Shown piece by piece: positions 9,079-19,526 of a DNA stretch of 64,000 bases. Source of the DNA: Caballeronia glebae (lineage in GTDB: Bacteria; Pseudomonadota; Gammaproteobacteria; Burkholderiales; Burkholderiaceae); NCBI RefSeq assembly GCF_001545035.1, contig NZ_FCOJ02000013.1, forward strand, positions 1 to 64,000, read 5' to 3'. Position numbers and translations under genes: made by a program. How positions within the stretch are numbered: position 1 is the stretch's first letter; the number at the start of each line of letters is the position of its first letter. The notes under the pieces were generated by a model. The model ran no database searches. It was not told the DNA's origin and saw nothing but the letters and a program-made list of their open reading frames with translations.

Positions 9079-10095
9079 ATGTCTGATCTCAAGCCGCCGC
9101 TCGAAAACTTCCTCGCCCGCGAATGGCGTCGGCGCGGCCCGGTCGCCTGGGCGCTGACGCCTTTCGCCTGCATCTTCGGCGCGATTGCGGCCACGCGCCG
9201 CGCCTTCTACGAATTCGGCTGGATGAAGCGCGTCGAGGTGGGCGCGCCAGTGGTCGTCGTGGGCAACGTGACCGTCGGCGGAACGGGCAAGACGCCGACC
9301 GTCATCGCGCTCGTCGAAGCGTTGCGCGCCGCCGGGTTTCAGCCGGGCGTGGTCTCGCGCGGCTACGGCGCGAAGGTCGCGAAGCCCACGAGCGTCACGG
9401 CGAGCTCCGCCGCCGCGCAGGTCGGCGACGAGCCGCTCCTGATCGCGCGGCGCACGCACGCGCCGGTGTTCGTCTGCCCGGATCGCGTCGCCGCCGCGAA
9501 GGCGCTGCTCGAAGCGCATCCGCACGTCGATGTCCTCGTTTCCGACGACGGCCTGCAGCACTATCGCCTCGCGCGCGCGTTCGAACTCGTAGTCTTCGAT
9601 GCCCGTCTCGGCGGCAACGGCTTTCTGCTGCCAGCGGGCCCGTTGCGCGAGCCGATGTCGCGCCGCCGCGATGCGACGCTCATCAACAGTCCCTACGAGC
9701 GCACGCTGCCGCCGTGGCCGAACACCTTCGCGCTGGAACTCGAATCCGGCGACGCATGGCTGCTCGACGATCCGCACCAGCGCCGCCCGCTCGATCAGTT
9801 CGCCGGAGAAAAAGTGGTCGCGGCGGCGGGCATCGGCTCGCCCGAGCGCTTCTTCGCGACGCTGCGCGCGGCGGGCATCGCGCCGGCGACGCGCGCGTTT
9901 CCCGATCACTATTCGTATCGCGAGAATCCGTTTGCCGGCATCGACGCCGATGCGATCCTGATCACCGAAAAGGATGCAGTAAAATTGGGCGCCTGGCGCG
10001 ACGCACGCATCTGGGTCGTCCCGGTGCAAGCCGTGCTAAGACCGCGCCTCATCGCTCTAGTTGTGGAGAAACTCCGTGGACGCACGTCTGCTTGA
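9079..10095 (+). CDS. lpxK: Tetraacyldisaccharide 4'-kinase
   Basis: Inner-membrane-associated kinase that phosphorylates the 4' position of the lipid A disaccharide precursor. It has 338 residues. A hydrophobic N-terminal stretch ([15 protein letters not shown]) is followed by the Walker A motif [12 protein letters not shown] near residue 60. Further motifs are [26 protein letters not shown] and LPAGPLREP, with the C-terminal ITEKDAVKL block. The frame is open upstream to 8962, but [16 protein letters not shown] at 9079 is the family-like start. It is the first gene of a lipid A/KDO run (lpxK, Trm112-like, kdsB). Confidence 0.95.
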   Translation: MSDLKPPLENFLAREWRRRGPVAWALTPFACIFGAIAATRRAFYEFGWMKRVEVGAPVVVVGNVTVGGTGKTPTVIALVEALRAAGFQPGVVSRGYGAKVAKPTSVTASSAAAQVGDEPLLIARRTHAPVFVCPDRVAAAKALLEAHPHVDVLVSDDGLQHYRLARAFELVVFDARLGGNGFLLPAGPLREPMSRRRDATLINSPYERTLPPWPNTFALELESGDAWLLDDPHQRRPLDQFAGEKVVAAAGIGSPERFFATLRAAGIAPATRAFPDHYSYRENPFAGIDADAILITEKDAVKLGAWRDARIWVVPVQAVLRPRLIALVVEKLRGRTSA

Positions 10096-10282
10096 AATCC
10101 TCGTTTGCCCGATCTGCAAAGGGCCGCTCACTTACGATCGCGCGGCGCAGGAACTCGTCTGCAGCGCGGACAAACTCGCCTACCCCATCCGCGACGGCAT
10201 TCCCGTGATGCTCGTCGACGAAGCGCGTCAGACCGTGGAAGGCACGCCCGTCGAGCCGCTCAAACCGGCCGGCGAAGCCTGA
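10076..10282 (+). CDS. Trm112 family (YcaR-like) small protein
   Basis: A 68-residue zinc-ribbon-like protein, [18 protein letters not shown], then [17 protein letters not shown]. Only one CxxC pair (CPIC) is obvious, as in bacterial YcaR-type members. The chosen start is GTG at 10076 with GGAGA nine nt upstream, so it overlaps the end of lpxK by 20 nt and is translationally linked to it. Eukaryotic Trm112 activates methyltransferases; the bacterial role is not settled. The lpxK-ycaR-kdsB order is widely conserved. Confidence 0.88.
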   Translation: MDARLLEILVCPICKGPLTYDRAAQELVCSADKLAYPIRDGIPVMLVDEARQTVEGTPVEPLKPAGEA

Positions 10283-10292
10283 GCACGCCGGT

Positions 10293-11084
10293 ATGTCCGT
10301 TCCGTTCATCGCGGTCATTCCCGCGCGCCTCGCGTCCACGCGCCTGCCGAATAAACCGCTCGCCGACATCGGCGGCAAGCCGATGGTCGTGCGCGTCGCC
10401 GAGCGCGCGCGCGAATCGGGCGCGAGCCAGGTGCTCGTCGCGACCGATTCCGACCGCGTGGTCGAGGCCGCGCGCGATCACGGCGTCGAAGTGATGCTGA
10501 CGCGCGCCGATCATCCGACCGGCACGGATCGTCTGGCCGAAGTGGCGACGCGCCTGAACTGGAGCGACGACGCCATCGTCGTGAATGTTCAAGGCGACGA
10601 GCCGCTCATCGATCCGCAACTCGTGCGCGATGTCGCCGATCACCTCGCGGCGCATCCCGCATGCGCGATCGCGACGGCCGCGCATCCGATTCACGATCCC
10701 GCCGACGTGTTCAATCCGAACGTTGTGAAAGTCGTGCTCGATGCGAAGAGCGTCGCGCTCTACTTCTCGCGCGCGCCGATTCCGTGGACGCGCGATCTCT
10801 GGCAACCGCACTGGCCGGACGTCGCCGCGCTCGGCAAACTGCCGTCCGTGCCGGAAAATGTGCTGCGGCATATTGGCCTCTACGCGTATCGCGCGAAATT
10901 CCTGCGCAACTTCCCGAACCTCGCGCAAGCGCCGATCGAAGAAGCCGAAGCGCTCGAACAACTGCGCGCGCTGTGGCATGGCGAACGCATCGCGGTGCGC
11001 GTGACGCAGGACGCCCCGCCGCCCGGTGTCGATACGCCGGCCGATCTCGTGCGCGTCCAGGCGCTCTTCCCTAAAGCCGACTGA
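10293..11084 (+). CDS. kdsB: CMP-KDO synthetase
   Basis: 3-deoxy-manno-octulosonate cytidylyltransferase, which activates KDO with CTP for addition to lipid A. It has 263 residues. The nucleotidyltransferase signature [20 protein letters not shown] is at the N-terminus, followed by [17 protein letters not shown] and HIGLYAYR. It starts 10 nt after the Trm112-like gene and ends just before a hairpin terminator. Confidence 0.95.
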   Translation: MSVPFIAVIPARLASTRLPNKPLADIGGKPMVVRVAERARESGASQVLVATDSDRVVEAARDHGVEVMLTRADHPTGTDRLAEVATRLNWSDDAIVVNVQGDEPLIDPQLVRDVADHLAAHPACAIATAAHPIHDPADVFNPNVVKVVLDAKSVALYFSRAPIPWTRDLWQPHWPDVAALGKLPSVPENVLRHIGLYAYRAKFLRNFPNLAQAPIEEAEALEQLRALWHGERIAVRVTQDAPPPGVDTPADLVRVQALFPKAD

Positions 11085-11105
11085 AAGCCGCGCGGCAACC
11101 CGTGT

Positions 11106-11138
11106 AAACCCCGCTGAACGCCCCATTCGGCGGGGTTT
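11106..11138 (+). terminator. Intrinsic terminator after kdsB
   Basis: AAACCCCGC and GCGGGGTTT arms form a stem around a 14-nt loop, 22 nt after the kdsB stop. The T-run is short (three to four). Confidence 0.6.
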
Positions 11139-11193
11139 GTGGCGTTTTCTATGCGCGTTATTACGGTCGCAATCGTAAAGCGCCGTGGCATAA

Positions 11194-12039
<846 letters not shown>

Positions 12040-12064
12040 CGCGTCCGCCGGCTCGCGTTCCGTG

Positions 12065-12094
12065 AAAACCCGCTCTTCGTGAGCGGGTTTTTTT
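12065..12094 (+). terminator. Intrinsic terminator after adk
   Basis: AAAACCCGCTC, loop TTCGT, GAGCGGGTTTTTTT: an 11-bp stem followed by a seven-T run. Confidence 0.88.
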
Positions 12095-12250
12095 GTGCCG
12101 TGAAATCGCATGACCATCGTGCGAATTTGCAGCCTGCGGCTTCGCTACAATCGACGCGTTTCGCACGAGGTTTCCCACGAGGAATGACATCGGCGCGAGC
12201 GGCTTTACCCTGGCTTCCGCGCGCACGAATCACACAAAAGGAGAAGAAAC

Positions 12251-13009
12251 ATGGAGATGCAAGGCAACGTCTTTCTGATCACCGGCGGCGCGTCGGGTCT
12301 CGGCGCGGCGACCGCGCAGCTCATCGCGGCGCAAGGCGGCAAGGTCGTGCTCGCCGACATGAACGAAGCAGCGGGCGTGGCGCTCGCGAAAGAACTGTCC
12401 GGCGCGTTCGTCAAATGCGACGTGAGCCAGGAAAGCGACGGCCAACGCGCCATCGATACCGCGTCGAGCCTCGGCGCCCTGCGCGGCCTCGTGAACTGCG
12501 CGGGCATCGCGCCGGCGGCGAAAACGGTCGGACGCGACGGTCCGCACGCGCTCGATCTCTTTTCGAAGGTGATCGCGGTGAATCTCATCGGCACCTTCAA
12601 CATGATCCGGCTCGCGGCCAACGTGATGTCGAAGAACGAAGCGAACGCGGCGGGCGAGCGTGGCGTGATCGTGAACACGGCGTCGGTGGCGGCGTATGAC
12701 GGACAGATCGGCCAGGCGGCCTATGCGGCGTCGAAGAGCGGCGTCGCGGGCATGACGCTGCCCATCGCGCGCGACCTGAGCAAGAGCGGCATCCGCGTGA
12801 TGACGATTGCACCGGGCCTGTTCGAAACGCCGATGCTGCTCGGCATGCCGAAGGAAGTGCAGGACACGCTCGGCGCAATGGTGCCGTTCCCGCCGCGTCT
12901 CGGCAAACCCGACGAATACGCGATGCTCGTCAAGCAGATCTTCGACAATCCGATGCTCAACGGCGAAGTGATCCGCCTCGACGGCGCGATCCGCATGCAG
13001 CCGAAATGA
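12251..13009 (+). CDS. SDR dehydrogenase, 3-hydroxyacyl-CoA dehydrogenase-like
   Basis: Short-chain dehydrogenase/reductase of 252 residues. The cofactor loop TGGASGLG is at residues 11-18. NCAGIAPA is the NAG-equivalent motif, and catalytic Ser ([11 protein letters not shown]), Tyr and Lys (YAASK) are present. LADM after strand 2 (Asp) suggests NAD(H) preference. The insertion [15 protein letters not shown] resembles type II 3-hydroxyacyl-CoA dehydrogenases (HSD17B10-like), which act on short branched acyl-CoAs. A good Shine-Dalgarno (AAGGAG) precedes the ATG. The exact substrate is unproven. Confidence 0.88.
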   Translation: MEMQGNVFLITGGASGLGAATAQLIAAQGGKVVLADMNEAAGVALAKELSGAFVKCDVSQESDGQRAIDTASSLGALRGLVNCAGIAPAAKTVGRDGPHALDLFSKVIAVNLIGTFNMIRLAANVMSKNEANAAGERGVIVNTASVAAYDGQIGQAAYAASKSGVAGMTLPIARDLSKSGIRVMTIAPGLFETPMLLGMPKEVQDTLGAMVPFPPRLGKPDEYAMLVKQIFDNPMLNGEVIRLDGAIRMQPK

Positions 13010-13021
13010 CGCCGCGCATGT

Positions 13022-13054
13022 GAAAACGGCGGGCTTCTCCCGAAGTCCGCCGTT
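13022..13054. terminator. Hairpin between convergent genes
   Basis: AAACGGCGGGCTT and AAGTCCGCCGTTT arms (one mismatch) around a short loop. It sits between the SDR stop (13009) and the convergent SirB1-like stop (13071), so it can serve both strands. Confidence 0.65.
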
Positions 13055-13070
13055 TGCGTTCAGTCTGCGT

Positions 13071-13913
13071 TCAGTCGCCTTGCTGCGTGCGCTGTCGCAA
13101 CTCGTGCAGTTCGGTTTCGACGACGGTCGCGTCTTCGGCATCCGGACGAATCTCGATGTATCGCTCAAGGTCTTCCAGCGCCGGCCGCAGATAATCCAGC
13201 CGCGCATACGCGAAGCCGCGATCGCGCACTTCCTCGATGCTGTGCGGCAACGCGATCACGAGCCGCTGCTGAACCGCGAGCAAACGCTGCCAGCGCTCCG
13301 TCTGCAAATAAATGCCCTTCAGATTGCGCAGCATGCGCGCGACGATCTCGCGCCGCGTCGCGGGTTGCAACAGCACGCGCAACGCACTGCCGATCGATTC
13401 GCCCACGCGCTGCACGTACGGCTCCAGCATTTCGACCATCTGCGCTTCGGAGAGCGTCTGGCCGGTCGTCGGGTCGAGCATCAGATCCTGGCCGGGCGTC
13501 GCGACGCGCAGCAGGAAATGCCCCGGAAACGACACGCCGCGCACCGGCAGGCCGAGTTGCTCGGCCATTTCCAGATAGATCACCGCGAGCGAGATCGGAA
13601 TGCCGCGCCGGCGTCGCAACACCACATGCAAATGGCTGTTGTCGGGATCGTAGTAATCGTTGAGGTTGCTGGAAAAGCCCAGCTCACGGAAGAAGTAGCG
13701 ATTCAGCGCATCGACTTTATGCTTCGCGTCGGCGTCGTCGGGTATGCGGCGGCGCGCGCGCACGACGAGTTCGTCGATCTCCGCGAGCACGGCCTGCAGG
13801 TCGAGATCGGGATACGCGTCCTGTGCGAGCGACAAGGCCGCTTCCGTGAGCGGAAGGCTGTCGTCGTCCGCCATCAGCGAAGAGAAGTAATCGAGGATAC
13901 GCGTTGTCGTCAT
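13071..13913 (-). CDS. SirB1 family protein (transglutaminase-like plus TPR)
   Basis: 280-residue protein. The central part (RYFFRELGFSSNLNDYYDP, LRRRRGIPISLAVIYLEMAEQLGLPVRGVSFPGHFLLR) is the transglutaminase-like SirB1 domain, without an evident catalytic cysteine (SLAV at that place). The C-terminus, from about residue 195, has TPR-like helices (ALEDLERYIEIRPDAED). The molecular role of SirB1 proteins is not known. Its ATG overlaps the murJ stop by one base (TGATG), so the two are translationally coupled. Confidence 0.87.
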   Translation of the reverse strand: MTTTRILDYFSSLMADDDSLPLTEAALSLAQDAYPDLDLQAVLAEIDELVVRARRRIPDDADAKHKVDALNRYFFRELGFSSNLNDYYDPDNSHLHVVLRRRRGIPISLAVIYLEMAEQLGLPVRGVSFPGHFLLRVATPGQDLMLDPTTGQTLSEAQMVEMLEPYVQRVGESIGSALRVLLQPATRREIVARMLRNLKGIYLQTERWQRLLAVQQRLVIALPHSIEEVRDRGFAYARLDYLRPALEDLERYIEIRPDAEDATVVETELHELRQRTQQGD

Positions 13914-15463
13914 CAAAGCGTGCGTCTCTTGAAATAGGCGTATTTGAAGCCCATTGCGGCAAGAATACCGAAATATAGCGCGGCGAACACAACGAGACTC
14001 GCACCGAGAAGCGCGATGCGCAGGAACGGCGTCGCGCGCATGGCGATCCAGTCGAAATTGATCGCCACCCAGTGCATCGTGCCCGCAAGAATCAGGCACG
14101 CGCCGAACAGTTGCGCGAAAAAGCGCAGCCAGCCCGGCGAAGGCCGGTAGATCTTGCGGCGGCGCAGCCCCGTGAACAACAGGAACGCGTTGGCGAGCGC
14201 GCCGAGGCCGATCGAAAGCGTCAGACCCGCGTGCGAGAAGATCGGCACGAAGACGTAGTTGCTCACCTGCGTCATGATCAGCACGAAGACCGCGATCTTC
14301 ACCGGCGTCTTGATGTCCTGCTTGGCGTAGAAGCCCGGCGCGAGAATCTTGATGAGGATGAGGCCGACCAGCCCGATCCCGTATGCCGACAACGCGCGGC
14401 CGACCATCACAACGGAATGGTTGTCGAACTTGCCGTAGTGAAAGAGCGTCGCGGTGAGCGGCTCGGCGAAGAAGAACAGCGCGACCGCGCTCGGCGCTGC
14501 CAGCAAAAACGTGATGCGCAGCCCCCAGTCGAGCAACGCGGAGTATTCGTCGTGATTGGCGTCGACGTGCGCTTTCGAGAGGCTCGGCAGCAGAATCGTG
14601 CCGAGCGCCGCGCCGAGCAGCGCGGTCGGGAATTCCATCAGCCGGTCGGCATAGTTGATCCACGACACCGCGCCCGCCCCGATGTTCGACGCGATATTCG
14701 TGTTGATGATGAGGCTCAACTGCCCGACCGAGACCGCGAACATCGCCGGGACCATCTTCAGCAACACGCGCTTGACGCCCGGATGCGCGAGCGCGGCGCG
14801 GAAGTTCAGCCCGATGCGCGGCGTCATGTCGATCTTCTTCAGGCCGGGCAGTTGCACGAGCAATTGCAGAACGCCGCCGACGATCACCGCATACGCGAGC
14901 GCATAGACCGGAATCTTCAGATGCGGCCCCACGAACACGGCCGCGAAAATGAACGATACGTTCAGCAGCACGGGCGCGAACGCGGGCAGCGAGAACTGTT
15001 TGTACGTGTTGAGCACGCCCGAGGCGAGGGTCGTCATCGAAATGAGGACGATGTACGGGAACATGATGCGCGTCATCGAGACCGCGAGGCCATACGCCGC
15101 GCCCTCGTGCTGAAGCCCCGACGCGACCGCGAACACCACCCAGCTCGCGCCCAGCATGCCGGCCACAGACAGTACGACGAGGAAGCAGGTGAGCACCGTC
15201 GACATCGCGTCGACGAGCGCCTTGGTCGGATCGTGGCCCTTGCTGTTCTTGAACTCGGCGAGGATCGGCACGAACGCCTGCGCGAACGCGCCTTCCGCGG
15301 AGAGACGCCGCAGCAGGTTGGGAATTCGGAAGGCGACGTAGAACGCGTCGGTATAAATACTGGCGCCGAAGGCTCGGGCGATCAGCGTTTCGCGGATCAG
15401 GCCGGTCACGCGCGACAGCAGCGTGAAGCCGCTGACCGTCAGGAGGGCTCGAAATAGATTCAT
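13913..15463 (-). CDS. murJ: Lipid II flippase MurJ
   Basis: Inner-membrane protein of 516 residues with about 14 hydrophobic helices that moves lipid II to the periplasmic face for peptidoglycan synthesis. Family signatures are SGFTLLSRVTGLIRETLIARAFG at the N-terminus, FRIPNLLRRLSAEGAFAQAFVP, and FPTALLGAALGTILLPSLSK. Conserved arginines fall in the first and second helices. A TATAAT-like hexamer on the minus strand (15473-15478) sits only 10 nt upstream of the ATG. Confidence 0.95.
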   Translation of the reverse strand: MNLFRALLTVSGFTLLSRVTGLIRETLIARAFGASIYTDAFYVAFRIPNLLRRLSAEGAFAQAFVPILAEFKNSKGHDPTKALVDAMSTVLTCFLVVLSVAGMLGASWVVFAVASGLQHEGAAYGLAVSMTRIMFPYIVLISMTTLASGVLNTYKQFSLPAFAPVLLNVSFIFAAVFVGPHLKIPVYALAYAVIVGGVLQLLVQLPGLKKIDMTPRIGLNFRAALAHPGVKRVLLKMVPAMFAVSVGQLSLIINTNIASNIGAGAVSWINYADRLMEFPTALLGAALGTILLPSLSKAHVDANHDEYSALLDWGLRITFLLAAPSAVALFFFAEPLTATLFHYGKFDNHSVVMVGRALSAYGIGLVGLILIKILAPGFYAKQDIKTPVKIAVFVLIMTQVSNYVFVPIFSHAGLTLSIGLGALANAFLLFTGLRRRKIYRPSPGWLRFFAQLFGACLILAGTMHWVAINFDWIAMRATPFLRIALLGASLVVFAALYFGILAAMGFKYAYFKRRTL

Positions 15464-15588
15464 GGGGCGCTTATTATACGGGCCGCGCGCCCCGCGCCCA
15501 TGAGACTCCGCTCATTGCTGGCGGCCAACACCGCACGTTTGACCGATGTCGAGGGCGTCGTCTCGCGCCAGCGCGGTCCACGCCGCGC

Positions 15589-15618
15589 TTGTCATGTCTC
15601 ATATTCCCTTGCTATAAT
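15589..15618 (+). promoter_or_regulatory. Sigma-70 promoter of rpsT
   Basis: TTGTCA at 15589-15594 and TATAAT at 15613-15618 are separated by 18 nt. This gives a 5' leader of about 220 nt before rpsT. The leader may be where S20 autoregulates its own mRNA, as known in E. coli; no specific structure was identified. The rest of 15464-15842 shows no gene. Confidence 0.75.
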
Positions 15619-15842
15619 CGCGGGTTTCGAGGCTCCAAAATTCCATTGGCTTTCCATGGATCGAGCAGCTTCGCGTCTTTTCCGGCTCCGGCCGGCTATG
15701 TTTTAGAGGTTCTCGGGCAATCGTTCCCGGGATTCGAGATCAAAGGCAGCGCGCGATCGTCCGCATCAGGGCTTTTCAAAGCCTTCGCCGGCCCGGCGCG
15801 CTCCGGACAAGTAACAGCTGAAACAGGAAAAAGGAAACCGTC

Positions 15843-16121
15843 ATGGCAAATTCCGCACAAGCTCGCAAGCGCGCCCGTCAGGCCGCCAAAGCCAACTCGC
15901 ACAACTCGGCGCTGCGCTCGAAGTTCCGCACGGCCATCAAGGCAGTTCGCAAGGCTATCGACGCCGGCGATCAAGCCAAGGCCGCCGAGGTGTTCAAGAC
16001 GTCGATCAAGACGCTCGACATCATCGCGGACAAGAAGATCGTCCACAAGAACAAGGCCGCTCGTCACAAGAGCCGCCTGGCTGCAGCCATCAAGGGCCTG
16101 CAAGCCCCCGCTGCCCAGTAA
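15843..16121 (+). CDS. rpsT: 30S ribosomal protein S20
   Basis: Small basic protein of 92 residues that binds 16S rRNA early in 30S assembly. The N-terminus [20 protein letters not shown] and the C-terminal [17 protein letters not shown] are typical of S20. A Shine-Dalgarno-like AAAGGAAA lies just upstream of the ATG. It is flanked by a strong promoter and a strong terminator and is monocistronic. Confidence 0.97.
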   Translation: MANSAQARKRARQAAKANSHNSALRSKFRTAIKAVRKAIDAGDQAKAAEVFKTSIKTLDIIADKKIVHKNKAARHKSRLAAAIKGLQAPAAQ

Positions 16122-16217
16122 TTCTGGCTCGCTTCGGGCGGGCGCTTTCCGGTTTTCGCGAATTTCGCGTTCGGGGCGTTCGTCGAAGCAGCTTCCTGTT
16201 TCCGCTGCGCAGTAACG

Positions 16218-16244
16218 AAAAAGCCCGCTTCGGCGGGCTTTTTT
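16218..16244 (+). terminator. Intrinsic terminator after rpsT
   Basis: AAAAAGCCCGC, loop TTCG, GCGGGCTTTTTT: an 11-bp stem capped by a UUCG tetraloop and followed by a T-run. It also faces the convergent DUF3579 gene. Confidence 0.92.
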
Positions 16245-16270
16245 GCGTCTGCTGCTTGGTCAGGCCAGCG

Positions 16271-16609
16271 TCACGGCTGGGGCTGCTGAGTCTGCGTGCC
16301 GTGATGCGGCGGCAGTTCGCACGCCTCGGTCACGACCAGATCGTTGTCTTTCGCGAAGTTCAGGACGAAGTCGAACGCCATTGGCTCGATGTCACGTAAG
16401 CGCGAATCGACGATCACGACCTTGATGTCGCCGATCATCGTCGGACGAACGTAGATGGAATATTGCAGGCGGGCATTGGGCCCTTTCGCTTTTGGGCCGA
16501 AGCCCGACATCACGCCGGCCAGGCGCTCGCACCAATCGCTCGGCCGAAACTTTCTCCCGCTCTTGGTGATGCCTTGTATGAAGTATTCGGTAGGGGATGA
16601 TTCAGCCAT
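16271..16609 (-). CDS. DUF3579 domain protein
   Basis: 112-residue cytoplasmic protein beginning MAESSPTEYFIQGITKSG. The core GRKFRPSDWCERLAGVMSGF and SIYVRPTMIGDIKVVIVDSR matches what I recall of DUF3579, a family mostly found in beta-proteobacteria. The function is unknown. It often lies beside argF or rpsT, as here. The frame extends upstream to 16780, but that part has no conserved look. Confidence 0.82.
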   Translation of the reverse strand: MAESSPTEYFIQGITKSGRKFRPSDWCERLAGVMSGFGPKAKGPNARLQYSIYVRPTMIGDIKVVIVDSRLRDIEPMAFDFVLNFAKDNDLVVTEACELPPHHGTQTQQPQP

Positions 16610-17127
16610 GTAGCAATACCTTTTGACGGCCGGTGACGCGCACCGGAACGCACATGCCTGACGCAGGGAACCGCAGGAGCCGGCAGCGAAAAGCGCCGGG
16701 CGGTCTTCGCGGGCCGGTTCTGGCGGAACCTTCCGCGCCCGCGACAGGAATGGCGGACTCGACAGCACTGGACAATCCACGCGAAATCGGAACGCACAAA
16801 GTCACGCCGACCGGATTCTTGCAAACCCCTGGCCGCAGATGGCAGATGCGCGTGAAACGGTGCTGAATGTTGCAGAACTGTTGAAACGAGCGAGCGTGAT
16901 TATACCGCAGGGGCCTCCTTTCCGCAGCGCACACAGACAAGGGGCGTGTCCATCGGGGGCGGCCCGAGGCCGTGGGCCGGGCCTGCGCGCGCCATCGTCC
17001 TTTTGGCCAGCCTCGTCAAACATCGGAAAATCCTTTATGCTCAAAATCGATACCACTCCCGACGGCGGCGCCGTCCGGCCTCGACGCTCACGCGCGGTGG
17101 CCGGTTCGAAGCCGCCGCTTGCGTTTC
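16610..17127. other. Gap between DUF3579 gene and argF
   Basis: 518 nt upstream of two divergent genes. Short frames cross it on both strands, but none has a recognisable domain or a good start. It presumably carries the promoters of both genes. I saw no ArgR-like palindrome and no hairpin-plus-T-run. Confidence 0.5.
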
Positions 17128-18057
17128 ATGACCGCCAAGAAAATTCGCCACTATCTTCAGTTCAAGGATTTTTCCCTCGACGACTATGAGTACGTGCTCG
17201 AACGCGCGCGCATTCTGAAGCGCAAGTTCAAGAACTACGAGACCTATCATCCGCTGCACGATCGCACGCTCGCGATGATCTTCGAGAAAAGCTCGACGCG
17301 TACGCGCCTTTCGTTCGAAGCGGGCATCTTCCAGCTCGGCGGTCATGCGGTGTTCATGAACACGCGCGACACGCAACTCGGCCGCGGCGAGCCGATCGAG
17401 GATTCGGCGCAGGTCATCTCGCGCATGGTCGACATCATCATGATTCGCACGTTCGGCCAGGACATCATCCGGCGTTTCGCGGAAAGCTCGCGCGTGCCGG
17501 TCATCAACGGGCTGACCAACGAATATCATCCGTGCCAGGTGCTGGCGGACATCTTCACGTTCTACGAGCATCGCGGTCCGATTTCCGGCAAGACCGTCGC
17601 GTGGGTCGGCGACGCGAACAACATGCTCTACACGTGGATCGAAGCGGCGCAGATTCTCGGCTTCAAGTTGCGCCTGTCGACGCCGACGGGCTACAAACTC
17701 GATCCCGCGCTGGTTTCCGAGCAAAGCAAGCCGTTCTTCGAGGAATTCGACGATCCGAACGAAGCCTGCGCGGGCGCCGATCTCGTCACGACGGACGTCT
17801 GGACGAGCATGGGATACGAAGCCGAGAACGAAGCGCGCATGAAGGCGTTCGCCGACTATTGCGTCGACGTCGAGATGATGGCGCGCGCCAATCCCGATGC
17901 GCTCTTCATGCACTGCCTGCCCGCGCATCGCGGCGAGGAAGTGAGCGCGGACGTCATCGACGGTCCGCAAAGCGTCGTCTGGGACGAAGCGGAGAACCGT
18001 CTCCACGTCCAGAAGGCGCTGATGGAGTATCTCCTGCTCGGCAAGCTCAATCACTGA
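17128..18057 (+). CDS. argF: Ornithine carbamoyltransferase
   Basis: Makes citrulline from ornithine and carbamoyl phosphate in arginine synthesis; 309 residues, the anabolic length. The carbamoyl-phosphate site is [12 protein letters not shown] (about residues 50-61), followed by [13 protein letters not shown], and the HPxQ motif reads YHPCQVLAD. The ornithine-binding loop is VWTSMG, and the catalytic Cys loop is [11 protein letters not shown]. The ATG at 17128 gives the family N-terminus [16 protein letters not shown]. argG follows 173 nt downstream, with a hairpin between. Confidence 0.95.
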   Translation: MTAKKIRHYLQFKDFSLDDYEYVLERARILKRKFKNYETYHPLHDRTLAMIFEKSSTRTRLSFEAGIFQLGGHAVFMNTRDTQLGRGEPIEDSAQVISRMVDIIMIRTFGQDIIRRFAESSRVPVINGLTNEYHPCQVLADIFTFYEHRGPISGKTVAWVGDANNMLYTWIEAAQILGFKLRLSTPTGYKLDPALVSEQSKPFFEEFDDPNEACAGADLVTTDVWTSMGYEAENEARMKAFADYCVDVEMMARANPDALFMHCLPAHRGEEVSADVIDGPQSVVWDEAENRLHVQKALMEYLLLGKLNH

Positions 18058-18088
18058 GCGAATACCGGGCAAATCGGCGCTGTCGCCG

Positions 18089-18125
18089 AGCCGCGTATCT
18101 CAGATTTACGGAAGCGCGGCTTTTT
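18089..18125 (+). terminator. Hairpin plus T-run between argF and argG
   Basis: AGCCGCG (18089-18095) and CGCGGCT (18115-18121) form a 7-bp stem with a 19-nt loop, ending in TTTTT. It could terminate argF transcription or act as a partial terminator within an argF-argG unit. Confidence 0.6.
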
Positions 18126-18230
18126 AATGTCAAAATAGCTTTTTTCCGCGCTCTTCATGCCCGTCGCGCGCCCGGCGGACGCGAAGCGGCGCACAACCGC
18201 CGCACCGGCTTTTCCGCATACGAGTTCACC

Positions 18231-19460
18231 ATGAGCGATATCAAGAAAGTCGTGCTCGCCTATTCGGGCGGTCTCGACACCTCCGTCATCCTGAAATGGT
18301 TGCAGGACAACTACGACGCCGAAGTCGTGACCTTCACGGCCGACATCGGCCAGGGCGAGGAGCTGGAACCCGCGCGCAAGAAGGCGCTCCAGCTGGGCAT
18401 CAAGCAGGAAAACATCTTCATCGAAGATTTGCGTGAAGAGTTCGTCCGCGACTTCGTGTTCCCGATGTTCCGCGCGAACACCGTCTATGAAGGCGAGTAT
18501 CTGCTGGGCACGTCGATCGCGCGTCCGTTGATCGCGAAGCGCCAGATCGAAATCGCGCGCGCAACCGGCGCGCAGGCCGTCTCGCACGGCGCGACCGGCA
18601 AGGGCAACGACCAGGTTCGCTTCGAGCTCGGTTATTACTCGCTCGAACCCGGCATCAAGGTGATCGCGCCTTGGCGCGAATGGGACCTGCTTTCGCGCGA
18701 AAAGCTGCTCGCGTATGCCGAAAAGGCCGGCATTCCGATCGAAATGAAGCACAAGCAAGGCGGCGCGCCCTACTCGATGGACGCGAACCTGCTGCATATT
18801 TCGTTCGAAGGACGCCATCTGGAAGACCCGAAGGCCGAGGCCGAAGCCGATATGTGGCGCTGGACCGTGTCGCCGGAAGAGGCGCCGGATCAGGCCGAGT
18901 ACGTCGATATCGAATTCGAGAAGGGCGACCCGGTCGCGCTGAACGGCAAGCGCCTGTCGCCCGCTGACATGCTGACCGAGCTGAACCGTCTGGGCGGCAA
19001 GCACGGCATCGGCCGTCTGGATCTGGTCGAAAACCGTTACGTCGGCATGAAGTCGCGCGGCTGCTACGAGACGCCGGGCGGCACGATCATGCTGAAGGCG
19101 CACCGCGGCATCGAGTCGATCACGCTCGATCGCGAAGTGGCGCATCTGAAGGACGATCTGATGCCGCGTTACGCATCGCTGATTTACAACGGCTACTGGT
19201 GGAGCCCGGAGCGTCGCGCGCTGCAAGTGCTGATCGACCACACGCAAGACAAGGTCAACGGCTGGGTGCGCGTGAAGCTCTACAAGGGCGGCGTGTCGGT
19301 CGTCGCGCGCGATTCGAAGGAAACGCTGTTCGACAAGACCATCGCGACGTTCGATGACGACGGCGGCGCCTACAACCAGGCCGATGCCGGCGGCTTCATC
19401 AAGCTGAACGCGCTGCGCATGCGCATCGCCGAGAACGCGCGCCGCCAGCGCGGAGCGTGA
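18231..19460 (+). CDS. argG: Argininosuccinate synthase
   Basis: Condenses citrulline and aspartate with ATP cleavage, the step after ArgF; 409 residues (short, type 1 form). The N-terminal PP-loop [15 protein letters not shown] starts at residue 9. Other family blocks are [42 protein letters not shown] and the C-terminal [19 protein letters not shown]. The frame remains open far upstream, but [14 protein letters not shown] at 18231 is the family start; no strong Shine-Dalgarno is visible. Confidence 0.96.
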   Translation: MSDIKKVVLAYSGGLDTSVILKWLQDNYDAEVVTFTADIGQGEELEPARKKALQLGIKQENIFIEDLREEFVRDFVFPMFRANTVYEGEYLLGTSIARPLIAKRQIEIARATGAQAVSHGATGKGNDQVRFELGYYSLEPGIKVIAPWREWDLLSREKLLAYAEKAGIPIEMKHKQGGAPYSMDANLLHISFEGRHLEDPKAEAEADMWRWTVSPEEAPDQAEYVDIEFEKGDPVALNGKRLSPADMLTELNRLGGKHGIGRLDLVENRYVGMKSRGCYETPGGTIMLKAHRGIESITLDREVAHLKDDLMPRYASLIYNGYWWSPERRALQVLIDHTQDKVNGWVRVKLYKGGVSVVARDSKETLFDKTIATFDDDGGAYNQADAGGFIKLNALRMRIAENARRQRGA

Positions 19461-19479
19461 TTCGCGCGGTTCTGGACGT

Positions 19480-19515
19480 AAAAAACCCGCCGGACTTTCG
19501 TTCGGCGGGTTTTTT
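19480..19515. terminator. Bidirectional terminator argG/murB
   Basis: AAAAAACCCGCCG and CGGCGGGTTTTTT arms around a 10-nt loop lie between the argG stop (19460) and the convergent murB stop (19527). Confidence 0.92.
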
Positions 19516-19526
19516 GTTGGCCGCGT

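Noticed and set aside
8664-9157. Short frames in the xseA-lpxK gap that might be ExbB/ExbD remnants
   Set aside because: Reading the three plus frames near 8950-9078 gave no ExbD-like C-terminal pattern.
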